64,000 bases of DNA from Mycolicibacterium komanii (GTDB taxonomy: Bacteria > Actinomycetota > Actinomycetes > Mycobacteriales > Mycobacteriaceae). The first letter of the stretch is position 1. Each line of letters starts with the position of its first letter. The position numbers and the translations under genes were made by a program. The stretch lies in assembly GCF_001050035.1 (NCBI RefSeq), contig NZ_CVTA01000063.1, positions 124,001-188,000 on the forward strand, written 5' to 3'. Shown piece after piece: positions 49,797 to 60,372 of the stretch. The notes under the pieces are model-generated. The model made no database searches. It was not told the origin of the DNA and saw only the letters and a list, made by a program, of their open reading frames with translations.

Positions 49797-51014
49797 CTAG
49801 GAGAGCCGCTCGAGCACCATCGCCATGCCCTGACCGCCGCCGACGCACATCGTCTCGATGCCGAACGTCTTGTCGTAGGTCGTCAGGTTGTTCAGCAGCG
49901 TGGCGGTGATTCGCGCGCCGGTCATGCCGAACGGATGGCCCAGCGCGATCGCGCCGCCCGAGACGTTGAGCTTGTCCTCGTCCATCCCGAGTTCGCGCGC
50001 GGAACCCAACACCTGGACCGCGAACGCCTCGTTGATCTCGTAGAGGTCGATATCGCCGATCGACATCCCGGCGTTGGCGAGCGCCTTCTTCGTCGCCTCG
50101 ATCGGCCCCAGGCCCATGATCTCCGGCGACAACCCGCTCACGCCCGTCGAGACGACGCGCGCCAGCGGCGTGAGGCCCAGTTCGCGAGCCTTGGTGTCCG
50201 ACATGATCACCACCGCCGCGGCGCCGTCGTTCAACGGGCACGCGTTGCCGGCGGTGATGGTGCCGTTCGGCCGGAACACCGGCTTCAGTTGGCTGATCTT
50301 CTCGTAGGTGGTGCCCGCACGCGGACCGTCGTCCTTGGACACCACGGTCCCGTCGGGCAGCGTCACCGGGACGATCTCGCGCTCGAAGAAACCGTTGTTG
50401 ATGGCTTCCTCGGCGCGGTTCTGCGACCGGACACCCCAGTGGTCCTGGTCCTCGCGGCTGATGCCGGTGTGCAGCGCGACGTTCTCCGCAGTCTGGCCCA
50501 TCGCGATGTACACGTCGGGCAGCACGCCGTCCTCACGCGGGTCGTGCCACTCCTCGGCGCCCGCGGCCGCCTGGTCCGAACGGGCCATGGCGTCGGCGAA
50601 CAACGGGTTCTTGCTGTCCGGCCAACCGTCGGCAGTGCCCTTCGGGAACCGCGAAACCGTCTCCACGCCAGCCGAAATGAACGCATGCCCCTCGCCGGCC
50701 TTGATCGCGTGGAACGCCATCCGGGTGGTCTGCAGCGACGAGGAGCAGTAGCGGTTGACCGTCGTTCCGGGCAGGAAGTCGTAACCGAGCTGGACGGCGA
50801 CCGCCCTGCCGATGTTGAAACCGGCCTCGCCGGCGGGCTGCCCGCAGCCCATGATCAGGTCGTCGATCTCTCGCGGATCCAGCGCGGGCACCTTGTCCAG
50901 CGCCGCGCGCACCATCTGCGCGGCCAGATCGTCGGGTCGGATGTCGACCAGTGAACCCTTCGCGGCGCGGCCGATCGGCGACCGCGCGGTCGCGACAATG
51001 ACGGCTTCAGGCAT
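49797..51014 (-). CDS. fadA3: Acetyl-CoA acyltransferase (thiolase)
   Basis: 405 residues. Thiolase with nucleophile C90 (TVNRYCSSSLQTTRMAF), EINEAFAVQVLG, GGAIALGHPFGMTGAR and the second Cys in MCVGGGQGMAM. It cleaves 3-ketoacyl-CoA in beta-oxidation. It starts at ATG 51014 with GGAGACACC upstream; an ATG 15 bases earlier (MRGDT) is less likely. Matches fadA3 (Rv1074c) by position. It stands alone here, close to echA8/echA9 but not in one transcript, since the nuclease-like gene lies between. Confidence 0.93.
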   Translation of the reverse strand: MPEAVIVATARSPIGRAAKGSLVDIRPDDLAAQMVRAALDKVPALDPREIDDLIMGCGQPAGEAGFNIGRAVAVQLGYDFLPGTTVNRYCSSSLQTTRMAFHAIKAGEGHAFISAGVETVSRFPKGTADGWPDSKNPLFADAMARSDQAAAGAEEWHDPREDGVLPDVYIAMGQTAENVALHTGISREDQDHWGVRSQNRAEEAINNGFFEREIVPVTLPDGTVVSKDDGPRAGTTYEKISQLKPVFRPNGTITAGNACPLNDGAAAVVIMSDTKARELGLTPLARVVSTGVSGLSPEIMGLGPIEATKKALANAGMSIGDIDLYEINEAFAVQVLGSARELGMDEDKLNVSGGAIALGHPFGMTGARITATLLNNLTTYDKTFGIETMCVGGGQGMAMVLERLS

Positions 51015-51048
51015 GGTGTCTCCTCGCATCGGTGGCTATGGAGAGAAC

Positions 51049-52026
51049 CTAGCTCGCGGACGCCACGATGGGTGCGGGGACCCTCCCCAGCACAGGTGCG
51101 GGGACCCCAGTCGACCGCCGCCACAGCCTGCTCAGCCCGCCGACCCGGGCCAGCAGCGCGAACCCTTCACCCGAGCGCGCCCGCCACGGCAACTCGGGCG
51201 CCACACCACCGAGCCAGTCGCCCAACGCATTACACAGCGCGGGCAGCAGTTGCTGTGCGGCGAGCGCATATCCCGCGCCGGACGGATGGAACATGTCCGG
51301 CGAGAACAGCACGTCGGGGGTGGACCGGAAGTGCGGGGCCAGCAGGTCGGCCAGCGGCACGGGAACGCCGCCCTCGGCCCGCACGGCGGCCGTCTGGGCG
51401 CGCGCCAGCTGCAGGCCGCGGCTGCGGGTGATCGCGCGCAGCGGTTGCGGTATCGCGGTGATGACGCCGAAGTCGGGGCACGTCCCGACCACTACGACGG
51501 CGCCCGCGGCGCGTAACCGGCGTACCGCCTTGCCCAGCCGGTGCGCCGACGGCCGGATGCCGTTCGGCCGCGTGATGTCGTTGGCGCCGATCATGATCAC
51601 CGCCGCATCGGGCGGTGGTCCCGCCACGAACATCGCGTCGATCTGGCCGGCCAGTCCCTTCGACGTCGCCCCGACGATCGCCTTGGTGCTCAGTCGGATC
51701 CGTTTCCCAGAGACCTCGGCCAGTCCCCGGGCGAGCAGGACCCCGGGCACCTGTTCGGCGGTGGTGGCGCCGTAACCGGTGGCGGTGGAGTCGCCGAACA
51801 CCATCAGATGCAGGTCGAACGGCACGTCGCGGTGCCACCGCTCGACGGGACCGCCGCCTGGCGAGTAGACGCCGTCGGCCCGGGGCGGAATGTCCCAGGC
51901 CTGCGGGATGACGCGTCGCGCCTGATCGGCCTGCCCGATCAGCAGGTTGCGCGCACCGACGTAAGCGGACCCGATGGTGGCCGCGGCCGCAAACGCGATG
52001 GTGGTCGTCCGTCGCGGTGTGCCCAC
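51049..52026 (-). CDS. GDSL/SGNH esterase (Rv1075c-like)
   Basis: 325 residues from GTG 52026 (VGTPRRTTT). An N-terminal hydrophobic segment (TIAFAAAATIGSAYVGA) suggests membrane anchoring or export. SGNH motifs: FGDSTATGYGA (nucleophile Ser), MIGANDIT (Asn of the oxyanion hole) and DMFHPSGAGY (acid and His). These hydrolyse short-chain esters. It is 34 bases from fadA3 on the same strand and may be read with it. Confidence 0.88.
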   Translation of the reverse strand: MGTPRRTTTIAFAAAATIGSAYVGARNLLIGQADQARRVIPQAWDIPPRADGVYSPGGGPVERWHRDVPFDLHLMVFGDSTATGYGATTAEQVPGVLLARGLAEVSGKRIRLSTKAIVGATSKGLAGQIDAMFVAGPPPDAAVIMIGANDITRPNGIRPSAHRLGKAVRRLRAAGAVVVVGTCPDFGVITAIPQPLRAITRSRGLQLARAQTAAVRAEGGVPVPLADLLAPHFRSTPDVLFSPDMFHPSGAGYALAAQQLLPALCNALGDWLGGVAPELPWRARSGEGFALLARVGGLSRLWRRSTGVPAPVLGRVPAPIVASAS

Positions 52027-52232
52027 GCAGGCAAGTTTAAGTGGGTTTTCTCGGGCTACCCGCGTGGCGAGAAGCCTTAGGGGGTCACATTGCGGTATCA
52101 ACTCCGGTATCGAATATGACTCGCTGATTGTTGAAATGGACGTATGGTGTCAAGCTAAGACGCGAGTCACGTCCAGAAAATTAGGCGTACTCAGCACTAC
52201 GGCGGCTTGAAACGTCGGAGGGGGTGGTTGTC

Positions 52233-53294
52233 ATGACCGCACCAAGCAAGGTCGGCCATGTTCGCCGGCCAGGAGTATCGCCTGTTCACGCGCGTAAGCC
52301 GCGCAAATTCCCGGTCAGCGACGGCGCGCCGGTAGAGGTTGTCGAAGACGGTCCAAGCCTCGGTGGCCGCATCGCATCCCTCGCGGCCCTGCTAACTGTG
52401 AGACCCACGCTAGCTATCGGCAGCTACGCGCCGCGGCTGCCGTGGCCCTGGGGCCTGGTCGACTTCGTCTCGCGTATCGCGCGGCCGGCACCCGGCACCA
52501 TTCGTGCCACGATTTCTTTGCCGAACTGCACCGCGCAACTTGTCCGGGCACCCGGCGTGCTGCCCGCGGACGGCAAACGCGGCGTCATCCTCTACATGCA
52601 CGGCGGGGCATTCCTGACCTGCGGCGTCAACTCGCATGGTCGTCTGGTTCAGGCGCTGTCGGGCTACGCCGACTGCCCGGTGCTGGTGGTCAACTACCGG
52701 ATGATCCCGAAGCACTCCGTCGGCATGGCCATCGACGACTGCTACGACGCCTACCAGTGGCTGCGTGTGCAGGGCTACGAACCCGAGCAGGTCGTGCTGG
52801 CCGGCGACTCGGCGGGCGGTTACCTGGCGCTCGCGCTGGCTGAACGCCTGCAGCGCGAAGGCCTCGAGGGTGAGGTGCCCGCCGCGATGGTGACGATGTC
52901 GCCGCTGTTCGAGATCGACAACGAGGCTCGCGCCAACCACCCGAACATCCGCACCGACGCGATGTTCCCGCCGCGGGCGTTCCACGCGCTGGTCGACCTG
53001 ATCGAAGAGGCCGCGAAGCGGAGCAGCAAGAAGGGCCCGGCTGAAGAGGTCTACGAGCCGCTCGACCACATCGAGCCCGGGCTGCCCCGCACGCTGATCC
53101 ACGTCTCGGGGTCCGAGGTCCTGGTCAGCGATGCCCGCAAGGCCGCCCGGCGGTTGGCCGCCGCAGGCGTACCGGTCGAGGTCCGCGTCTGGCCAGGGCA
53201 GATGCACGTGTTCCAGATCGCCGCGCCGATCGTGCCCGAGGCCAAACGCTCACTGCGTCAGATCGGCGACTACATCCGAGAGGCCACCTGGTAA
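52233..53294 (+). CDS. lipU: HSL-family esterase/lipase
   Basis: 353 residues. ATG at 52233 has GGAGGGGG at 52217-52224. The hormone-sensitive lipase motifs are HGGAFLTCG (oxyanion hole), nucleophile Ser in VVLAGDSAGGYLALAL, the acid in HVSGSEVLVSD, and the His in WPGQMHVFQIA. No signal peptide is present but a hydrophobic stretch lies at about 50-70. Matches LipU (Rv1076). Diverges from the GDSL gene; the 206-base space between is AT-rich. Confidence 0.93.
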   Translation: MTAPSKVGHVRRPGVSPVHARKPRKFPVSDGAPVEVVEDGPSLGGRIASLAALLTVRPTLAIGSYAPRLPWPWGLVDFVSRIARPAPGTIRATISLPNCTAQLVRAPGVLPADGKRGVILYMHGGAFLTCGVNSHGRLVQALSGYADCPVLVVNYRMIPKHSVGMAIDDCYDAYQWLRVQGYEPEQVVLAGDSAGGYLALALAERLQREGLEGEVPAAMVTMSPLFEIDNEARANHPNIRTDAMFPPRAFHALVDLIEEAAKRSSKKGPAEEVYEPLDHIEPGLPRTLIHVSGSEVLVSDARKAARRLAAAGVPVEVRVWPGQMHVFQIAAPIVPEAKRSLRQIGDYIREATW

Positions 53295-53335
53295 CCCAGC
53301 TGGTGACGGGGAAAGCCGCCTGACACGATGGAGTC

Positions 53336-54736
53336 ATGCGCATCGCCCGGCACGTCAGTGAGCTCATCGGCAACACCCCCCTGGTACAGCTGAACTCCGT
53401 TGTCCCCCAGGGAGCGGGCACGGTCGCGGCGAAGATCGAGTACCTCAACCCGGGCGGCAGCTCCAAGGACCGCATCGCCATCAAGATGATCGACGCCGCG
53501 GAGGCGAGCGGTGAGCTGCGGCCCGGCGGCACGATCGTCGAACCGACGTCGGGAAACACCGGCGTCGGATTGGCCCTCGTGGCCCAGCAGCGCGGATACA
53601 AGTGCATCTTCGTCTGCCCCGACAAGGTCAGCGAGGACAAGCGGAACGTGCTGCGCGCCTACGGCGCCGACGTGGTCGTCTGCCCGACGGCGGTGCCGCC
53701 CGACCATCCCGACAGCTACTACAGCGTCTCCGACCGGCTGGTGAGCGAAATCGACGGGGCGTGGAAGCCCGACCAGTACTCGAACCCGATGGGTCCCGAG
53801 TCGCACTATGAGACCACCGGCCCCGAGATCTGGGCCGACACCGACGGCAAGGTCACCCATTTCGTCGCGGGCGTGGGCACCGGCGGCACCATCACCGGCG
53901 CCGGCCGCTACCTGAAGGAAGTGTCCGGAGGCAAGGTTCGGATCATCGGCGCCGATCCGGAGGGATCGGTGTACTCGGGCGGCTCCGGCAGGCCGTACCT
54001 GGTCGAGGGCGTTGGTGAGGACTTCTGGCCCAAGGCCTACGACCCCGCGGTACCCGACGAGATCATCGCGGTCTCGGACGCCGATTCGTTCGAGATGACG
54101 CGCCGGCTGGCCCGCGAGGAGGCGCTGCTCGTCGGCGGGTCGTGCGGTATGGCCGTCGTCGCCGCCATCAAGGTGGCCGAGCAGGCCGGGCCCGACGCGC
54201 TCGTCGTCGTTCTTCTGCCCGACGGCGGAAGAGGTTATCTCTCAAAGATTTTCGACGACGACTGGATGTCCTCGTACGGATTCCTGCGCAGTCGGTTGGA
54301 CGGTTCGGTTGAGGAGTCGACGGTCGGCGACGTGCTGCGCGGTAAGTCGGGAGCGTTGCCCGACCTGGTGCATACCCACCCGTCGGAAACGGTGCGCGAT
54401 GCCATCGGAATCCTTCGCGAATACGGCGTCTCGCAGATGCCCGTCGTCGGTGCCGAACCGCCCGTGATGGCGGGGGAGGTCGCAGGCAGCGTCTCCGAGC
54501 GCGAACTGCTTTCGGCCGTGTTCGAGGGCAGGGCCAAGCTCGCCGACGCGGTGGCCGATCACATGAGCCCGCCGCTACCGCTCATCGGAGCGGGCGAAAC
54601 CGTCAGCGCCGCGGCGAAAGAGCTTCGCGAGTGCGACGCCGTGATGGTCGTCGAGGAAGGCAAGCCGGTCGGCGTGCTGACCCGCCACGACCTGCTCGGT
54701 TTCCTGTCGGATGGCAGTAAGCGCCGGGTTCGCTAG
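53336..54736 (+). CDS. cbs: Cystathionine beta-synthase
   Basis: 466 residues. PLP fold type II with K44 in GGSSKDRIAIKM, PTSGNTGVGLAL and GVGTGGTITGAGR. Two C-terminal CBS domains (about 335-460: PSETVRDAIGILREYGVSQMPVV and PLIGAGETVSAAAKELRECDAVMVVEEGKPVGVLTRHDLLGF) can bind adenosyl ligands. No N-terminal heme domain. It makes cystathionine from homocysteine and serine in reverse transsulfuration. Together with metB near by it allows traffic in both directions. ATG at 53336. Confidence 0.94.
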   Translation: MRIARHVSELIGNTPLVQLNSVVPQGAGTVAAKIEYLNPGGSSKDRIAIKMIDAAEASGELRPGGTIVEPTSGNTGVGLALVAQQRGYKCIFVCPDKVSEDKRNVLRAYGADVVVCPTAVPPDHPDSYYSVSDRLVSEIDGAWKPDQYSNPMGPESHYETTGPEIWADTDGKVTHFVAGVGTGGTITGAGRYLKEVSGGKVRIIGADPEGSVYSGGSGRPYLVEGVGEDFWPKAYDPAVPDEIIAVSDADSFEMTRRLAREEALLVGGSCGMAVVAAIKVAEQAGPDALVVVLLPDGGRGYLSKIFDDDWMSSYGFLRSRLDGSVEESTVGDVLRGKSGALPDLVHTHPSETVRDAIGILREYGVSQMPVVGAEPPVMAGEVAGSVSERELLSAVFEGRAKLADAVADHMSPPLPLIGAGETVSAAAKELRECDAVMVVEEGKPVGVLTRHDLLGFLSDGSKRRVR

Positions 54737-54892
54737 CGCCTCACCGTCATCGCGCTGCTGGGCCTGGCAAACACCGTGGCCGGGTGCGGTCACGTACCGG
54801 ACTCATTCCGCGCAGAAATCCCTGTACAAGGGCGGGTCTCCGGTAATGTGGGCACGCTTGATCCCAGCTAAGAAGCAGACTGGAGTCGTCCG

Positions 54893-55498
54893 ATGACCGA
54901 TCAGCCGCAACCCTCCGGAGACCATCCGCCCCCGCCAGGTGGTTATCCGCCACCGCCACAGGGTGACGGCGCACCGCCGACGGCGACGGGTTATCCACCT
55001 CCGGCACAACCGGTTCAAGCGCTGCCGAAAGAGGCTTACACGTCGTGGTTCACCCGTGTGCTGGCCTGGCTGGTCGACTCGATCCCGATCTTCATCCTGT
55101 GGGGCATCGGATACGCGTTGCTGCTCGGCACCCAGGAAACGGCTTGCATCACCGACGTTTCCGAGTACGAGCTCGGCGAGTTCTGCGCGACGGAACCCTC
55201 CACGGTCGGCCAGCTCGCGGTCACGATCACGTCGATACTCGTTCTGGCATATGTGATCTGGAATTACGGTTACCGCCAGGGCACCACCGGTTCCAGCATC
55301 GGCAAATCCCTCCTGAAATTCAAGGTGGTCGGCGAAAAAACAGGCCAGCCAATAGGTTTCGGCATGTCAGTGGTGCGTCAACTGGCACACATCATCGATG
55401 CCGCGATCTGTTACATCGGGTATCTGTTCCCGCTGTGGGACGCCAAACGGCAGACCATTGCGGATAAACTCATCAGCACCGTCTGCTTACCGTTGTAG
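54893..55498 (+). CDS. pra: Proline-rich antigen homologue with RDD domain
   Basis: 201 residues. A Pro/Gly-rich N-terminus (about 1-45, GGYPPPPQGDG...) precedes an RDD domain with three to four membrane helices: SWFTRVLAWLVDSIPIFILWGIGYALLL (with the Arg/Asp-Asp start), LAVTITSILVLAYVIWNYGYRQGTTGSSIGKSLLKFKVVGEKTGQPIGFGMSVVRQL, and LWDAKRQTIADKLISTVCL. RDD proteins have been linked to ion exchange, not shown here. ATG at 54893. Followed by another Pro-rich membrane protein 18 bases later. Confidence 0.88.
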   Translation: MTDQPQPSGDHPPPPGGYPPPPQGDGAPPTATGYPPPAQPVQALPKEAYTSWFTRVLAWLVDSIPIFILWGIGYALLLGTQETACITDVSEYELGEFCATEPSTVGQLAVTITSILVLAYVIWNYGYRQGTTGSSIGKSLLKFKVVGEKTGQPIGFGMSVVRQLAHIIDAAICYIGYLFPLWDAKRQTIADKLISTVCLPL

Positions 55499-55516
55499 TC
55501 AACCGGGAAAGGTCAC

Positions 55517-56524
55517 ATGACTGATCAACCGCCTCCGCCGCCGGGAAACAACCCGCCACCGCCTCCCGGTGGTTATCCACCTCCGCCTCCACCAGGGGGC
55601 TACCCGCCGCCACCGCCGCCGGGTGGTTACCCGCCTCCTCCCCAGCAGGGCGGCTACCCGCCACCGCCGCAAGGAGCCGGTTACCCACCACCGGGGGCCG
55701 GTTATCCGCCGCCGGCGCCGGGCGGTTACCCGCCGGCGGGTGGCTACCCACCGCCGGGCGGGCCGGGATTCCCTGGGGCACAGCAGTACAGCGTCGGCGA
55801 CGCGTTCTCGTGGGCGTGGGGCAAGTTCACCGCCAACGCCGCGGCGCTGATCGTCCCGACGCTGGTCTACGGCCTCATCATCGTCGTGTTGCAGGCCATC
55901 TTCGGCACGCTGTCGGCCGTGGTAGACCCGGAGTCGACGAGTTATTCGTCCGACGGTGACGGATTCAGCTTCTCGTACAACGTCTCCGGGCCGGCCGGTC
56001 TCGCGATCACCATCCTCGGCTGGATCGTGGCGCTGGTGGTCGGCGGGATCATCCAATCCGCCTACTACAACGGCGTATTGGACGTCGCCAACGGCCGACC
56101 CGTGACCATCGGGTCGTTCTTCAAGCCGCGCAACGTCGGTGCCGTCATCATCGCGAGCGTGATCGTCGGGGCGCTGACCTCGATCGGCTTCGCGCTGTGC
56201 TTCATCCCGGGGTTCATCGTCGCCATCTTCACGATGTTCACCGTGATCGCGCTGCTGGACCGAAACCTGTCGCCGATCGATGCCATCAAGACGAGCTTCG
56301 ACATCGCGAAGAACAACTTCGGTCAGGTGCTGCTGACATTCCTCGTGGTCATCGCGGTCACGCTCGTCGGCGCGTTGCTCTGCGGTGTGGGCCTGCTCGT
56401 CGCGCTTCCGCTGAGTGCGCTCATCGAGGTCTACGCGTACCGCAAGCTCAGCGGTGGTCAGGTCGCCGATCTGAACCCGCAGCCGTTGCCGCCGGGTCCG
56501 GAACCGCAGGTTCCGCAGCAGTAG
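55517..56524 (+). CDS. Proline/glycine-rich multi-pass membrane protein
   Basis: 335 residues. The first 90 residues are tandem GGYPPPPPP-type repeats, then GFPGAQQYSVGDAFSWAWGKF and about five helices (AALIVPTLVYGLIIVVLQAIFGTL, LAITILGWIVALVVGGIIQSAYYNGVLDVANGR, GAVIIASVIVGALTSIGFALCFIPGFIVAIFTMFTVIALLD, VLLTFLVVIAVTLVGALLCGVGLLVALPLSALIEVYAY). It resembles Rv2560-like proline/glycine-rich membrane proteins. ATG at 55517. Shares the MTDQP start with pra, so it may have picked up the same N-terminal module. Function unknown. Confidence 0.82.
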   Translation: MTDQPPPPPGNNPPPPPGGYPPPPPPGGYPPPPPPGGYPPPPQQGGYPPPPQGAGYPPPGAGYPPPAPGGYPPAGGYPPPGGPGFPGAQQYSVGDAFSWAWGKFTANAAALIVPTLVYGLIIVVLQAIFGTLSAVVDPESTSYSSDGDGFSFSYNVSGPAGLAITILGWIVALVVGGIIQSAYYNGVLDVANGRPVTIGSFFKPRNVGAVIIASVIVGALTSIGFALCFIPGFIVAIFTMFTVIALLDRNLSPIDAIKTSFDIAKNNFGQVLLTFLVVIAVTLVGALLCGVGLLVALPLSALIEVYAYRKLSGGQVADLNPQPLPPGPEPQVPQQ

Positions 56525-56530
56525 GACGGT

Positions 56531-57703
<1,173 letters not shown>

Positions 57704-57757
57704 GGGACATGTCTACCCGGTCGGCGCGCCCCACAGTCGTGGCTAGGCTGAGCGGTG

Positions 57758-58921
57758 ATGTCTGAGAAGCAAACGCACGGTCCGTCCACTCGCGGCCTTT
57801 CGACGACGGCCATCCACGCCGTCCGGCCCGACCTGACCACCGGCGCCGTCAACGCCCCGATCTACGCCAGCTCGACGTTCGCGCAGGACGGCGTCGGCGG
57901 GCTGCGCGGCGGCTACGAGTACGCCAGGACCGGCAACCCCACCCGGGCGGCGCTGGAGACCTCCCTCGCCGCGGTGGAGTCGGCCGCCTACGGTCGGGCG
58001 TTCTCGTCGGGCATGGCGGCCACGGACTGCGCGCTGCGGGCGATCCTGCGGCCGGGCGATCACGTCGTGATGCCCGACGACGCGTACGGCGGGACGTTCC
58101 GGCTGATCGACAAGGTGTTCACCAACTGGGGCATCGACTACACGGCCGTCTCGCTCGCGGATCTCGACGCGGTGCGCGCCGCGGTCACGCCGAACACCCG
58201 GCTGATCCTGGTGGAGACGCCCACCAACCCGCTCCTGTCGATCGCCGACATCAGCGCGATCGCGCAGATCGGTGCGGCGTCGAACGTGAAAGTGTTGGTG
58301 GACAACACGTTCGCCTCACCCGCATTGCAGCAGCCGCTGTTGCTGGGCGCGGACATCGTGCTGCACTCCACCACGAAGTACATCGGTGGGCACTCCGACG
58401 TGGTGGGCGGGGCACTGCTCACCAACGACGAGGAACTCGACGCCGCGTTCGCATTCCTGCAGAACGGTGCTGGTGCGGTGCCGGGCCCGTTCGACGCCTA
58501 CCTCACGCTGCGCGGTTTGAAGACCCTCGTGGTCCGGATGCAGCGGCACAGCGACAACGCGGCCGTCATCGCCGAGTTCCTCGACGGACATCCCGCGATC
58601 GAGACCGTCCTCTATCCCGGCCTGCCCGGACATCCCGGCCACGAGGTCGCCGCCAGGCAGATGACCGGGTTCGGCGGCATGATCTCCGTGCGGCTGCGCG
58701 GGGGAGCCGAAGCCGCGCGCAAATTCTGTTCGCGCACAGAGGTTTTCATCCTCGCCGAGTCGCTGGGCGGCGTCGAGTCGCTGATCGAGCACCCCGGCGC
58801 GATGACCCACGCATCGACGGCCGGTTCCCAACTGGAGGTCCCCGACGATCTGGTGCGGCTGTCGGTCGGCATCGAAGACGTCGCGGATCTGCTCGCCGAC
58901 CTCGAACAGGCGTTGAGCTAG
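57758..58921 (+). CDS. metB: Cystathionine gamma-synthase
   Basis: 387 residues from ATG 57758 (GTG 57755 also possible). PLP Cys/Met metabolism family: YARTGNPTRAALETSLAAVE, AFSSGMAATDCALRAIL, PLP lysine in HSTTKYIGGHSDVVGGAL, and HPGAMTHAS near the end. It joins cysteine and O-succinyl- or O-acetyl-homoserine into cystathionine for methionine synthesis. TAGGCT (57744-57749) is a good -10 box eight bases from the ATG, so a leaderless transcript is likely. Its stop shares CTAG with the stop of the GPP34 gene on the other strand. Confidence 0.93.
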   Translation: MSEKQTHGPSTRGLSTTAIHAVRPDLTTGAVNAPIYASSTFAQDGVGGLRGGYEYARTGNPTRAALETSLAAVESAAYGRAFSSGMAATDCALRAILRPGDHVVMPDDAYGGTFRLIDKVFTNWGIDYTAVSLADLDAVRAAVTPNTRLILVETPTNPLLSIADISAIAQIGAASNVKVLVDNTFASPALQQPLLLGADIVLHSTTKYIGGHSDVVGGALLTNDEELDAAFAFLQNGAGAVPGPFDAYLTLRGLKTLVVRMQRHSDNAAVIAEFLDGHPAIETVLYPGLPGHPGHEVAARQMTGFGGMISVRLRGGAEAARKFCSRTEVFILAESLGGVESLIEHPGAMTHASTAGSQLEVPDDLVRLSVGIEDVADLLADLEQALS

Positions 58922-59586
58922 CCGCTGCGGAGCGCCGGACGCAGCGCCGAGGCGGTGACCGCGAGGTTCATCTCGGGCAGCGCCGTCGGGGACTCGTCGA
59001 CCCAGCTGCCGAGCGCGATCTCGCCGGCGCGCGCGTGCACCCACCGCCACCCGCGGTCGTTGAGGCTCAGCAGCGCGCCAAGGCCGTCGACCGCGTGCAG
59101 CAGCGAGATGATCGCCGCAGTGGACGGCGTCGGCGGGGTGCGGTCGAACAGCGCCGACAACAGCGCCGAACGAGCCTGTCCCGCACGGTGGCGATCGGTC
59201 AGCGGCCAGGCGAAGTCATGCCCGAATCGCTTGTCCGGCAACGGGACACGCCGGATCTGACCGGTGCGCTCCAGGTGGCCGGCGAGATGTCCCTCGGTGT
59301 GCTTGGCCAGCCGCTTGACCGCTGTCCGCGGCCGCAGCGGGCGGCGTTGCAACAGCTCGAACGCCGGCCCGGTCACCGGATCCGTCGGGCCCGGCACCGA
59401 CAACGCGATCAGGCGGCCGGGTTCGACCGCCTCGCCGTCGACCGAGGGCCGGACCCGGCACGCCAGGGCCAGGTCGAGCAGCACCGCCGCGGCCAGCACC
59501 CGCTCCCGGCGCGCACGATCGAGAACCGGCTGCGCGGATGCGTTGTCGAGCAGCAGCAGGAACAGGTCCTCGGCGATCTGCGCCAT
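58918..59586 (-). CDS. GPP34 (Golgi phosphoprotein 3-like) protein
   Basis: 222 residues. Bacterial GPP34 domain: MAQIAEDLFLLLLDNASAQPVLDRARRERVLAAAVLLDLALACRV..., VKRLAKHTEGHLAGHLERTGQIRR, and LLSLNDRGWRWVHARAGEI. In eukaryotes GOLPH3 binds phosphatidylinositol 4-phosphate; in actinobacteria the role is unknown and membrane binding is inferred. ATG at 59586. It lies between metB and greA where M. tuberculosis, as I recall, has no such gene, so it is an insertion or a retained ancestral gene. Confidence 0.82.
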   Translation of the reverse strand: MAQIAEDLFLLLLDNASAQPVLDRARRERVLAAAVLLDLALACRVRPSVDGEAVEPGRLIALSVPGPTDPVTGPAFELLQRRPLRPRTAVKRLAKHTEGHLAGHLERTGQIRRVPLPDKRFGHDFAWPLTDRHRAGQARSALLSALFDRTPPTPSTAAIISLLHAVDGLGALLSLNDRGWRWVHARAGEIALGSWVDESPTALPEMNLAVTASALRPALRSG

Positions 59587-59641
59587 GAGCGGATGCTAAA
59601 CCGCACCCGCCCCCGGACCCGAATTCAGGCGGTGGGCTCCG

Positions 59642-60136
59642 TCAGGCGTGGTACGGCTCGGCCTCGAGCAGCTTCACCTTGACGGTGCTGCCACTGGGCA
59701 CCGTGTACGTGCGCACGTCGCCGACCTTGGCGTCGATGAGCGCCTCGCCCAGCGGCGACTTCGGCGAGTACACCTCGAGCTTGCCGTCGCTGATGCCCTC
59801 CTGGCGGGTGGCGATCAGGAAGGTCTCGGTGTCGTTCTCGTCGTCGCCGTACTGCACCTTGACCACCGAGCCGGGCAGCGCGACGCCGGATTGCTTGGGC
59901 GCCTCGCCGACCTTGGCGTTGTTGAGCAGTTCCTGCAGCTGGCGAATCCGGGCCTCCTGTTGGCCCTGCTCCTCGCGGGCGGCGTGGTATCCGCCGTTCT
60001 CGCGGAGGTCACCCTCTTCGCGACGGTCGTTGATTTCAGCGGCGATGACGGGCCGGTTGGCGATCAGCTGGTCGAGCTCCGCCTTCAACCGGTCGAATGC
60101 CTCCTGCGTGAGCCAGGTGACCTGCGTATCGGTCAT
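59642..60136 (-). CDS. greA: Transcription elongation factor GreA
   Basis: 164 residues, usual size. N-terminal antiparallel coiled coil with the acidic tip ([64 protein letters not shown], tip acids in DLREN) and the C-terminal FKBP-like domain ([25 protein letters not shown]...[22 protein letters not shown]). It rescues backtracked RNA polymerase by stimulating transcript cleavage. ATG at 60136 with GGAGC upstream. Confidence 0.97.
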   Translation of the reverse strand: MTDTQVTWLTQEAFDRLKAELDQLIANRPVIAAEINDRREEGDLRENGGYHAAREEQGQQEARIRQLQELLNNAKVGEAPKQSGVALPGSVVKVQYGDDENDTETFLIATRQEGISDGKLEVYSPKSPLGEALIDAKVGDVRTYTVPSGSTVKVKLLEAEPYHA

Positions 60137-60372
60137 GTCGTCGCGCTCCTGTCTATTGCGTGTTCTCGCGCTCTTCTCGCGTAAGAAGTCTGGTGGTACG
60201 GCGCCGGGGCTTGACGTGTATTGCCGCGTCAGCGCGTGCGATCACAGCACCAAATGCAGCAATACACGGCTCCAGCAGGAACCGTGTACCCGACCATGGT
60301 AGCACCGAAGGGTCAACCGGTTTTCACAAATTCGCAGTTCGCCGTTTGCTGGGTAGACGAATCAGCGTGATC

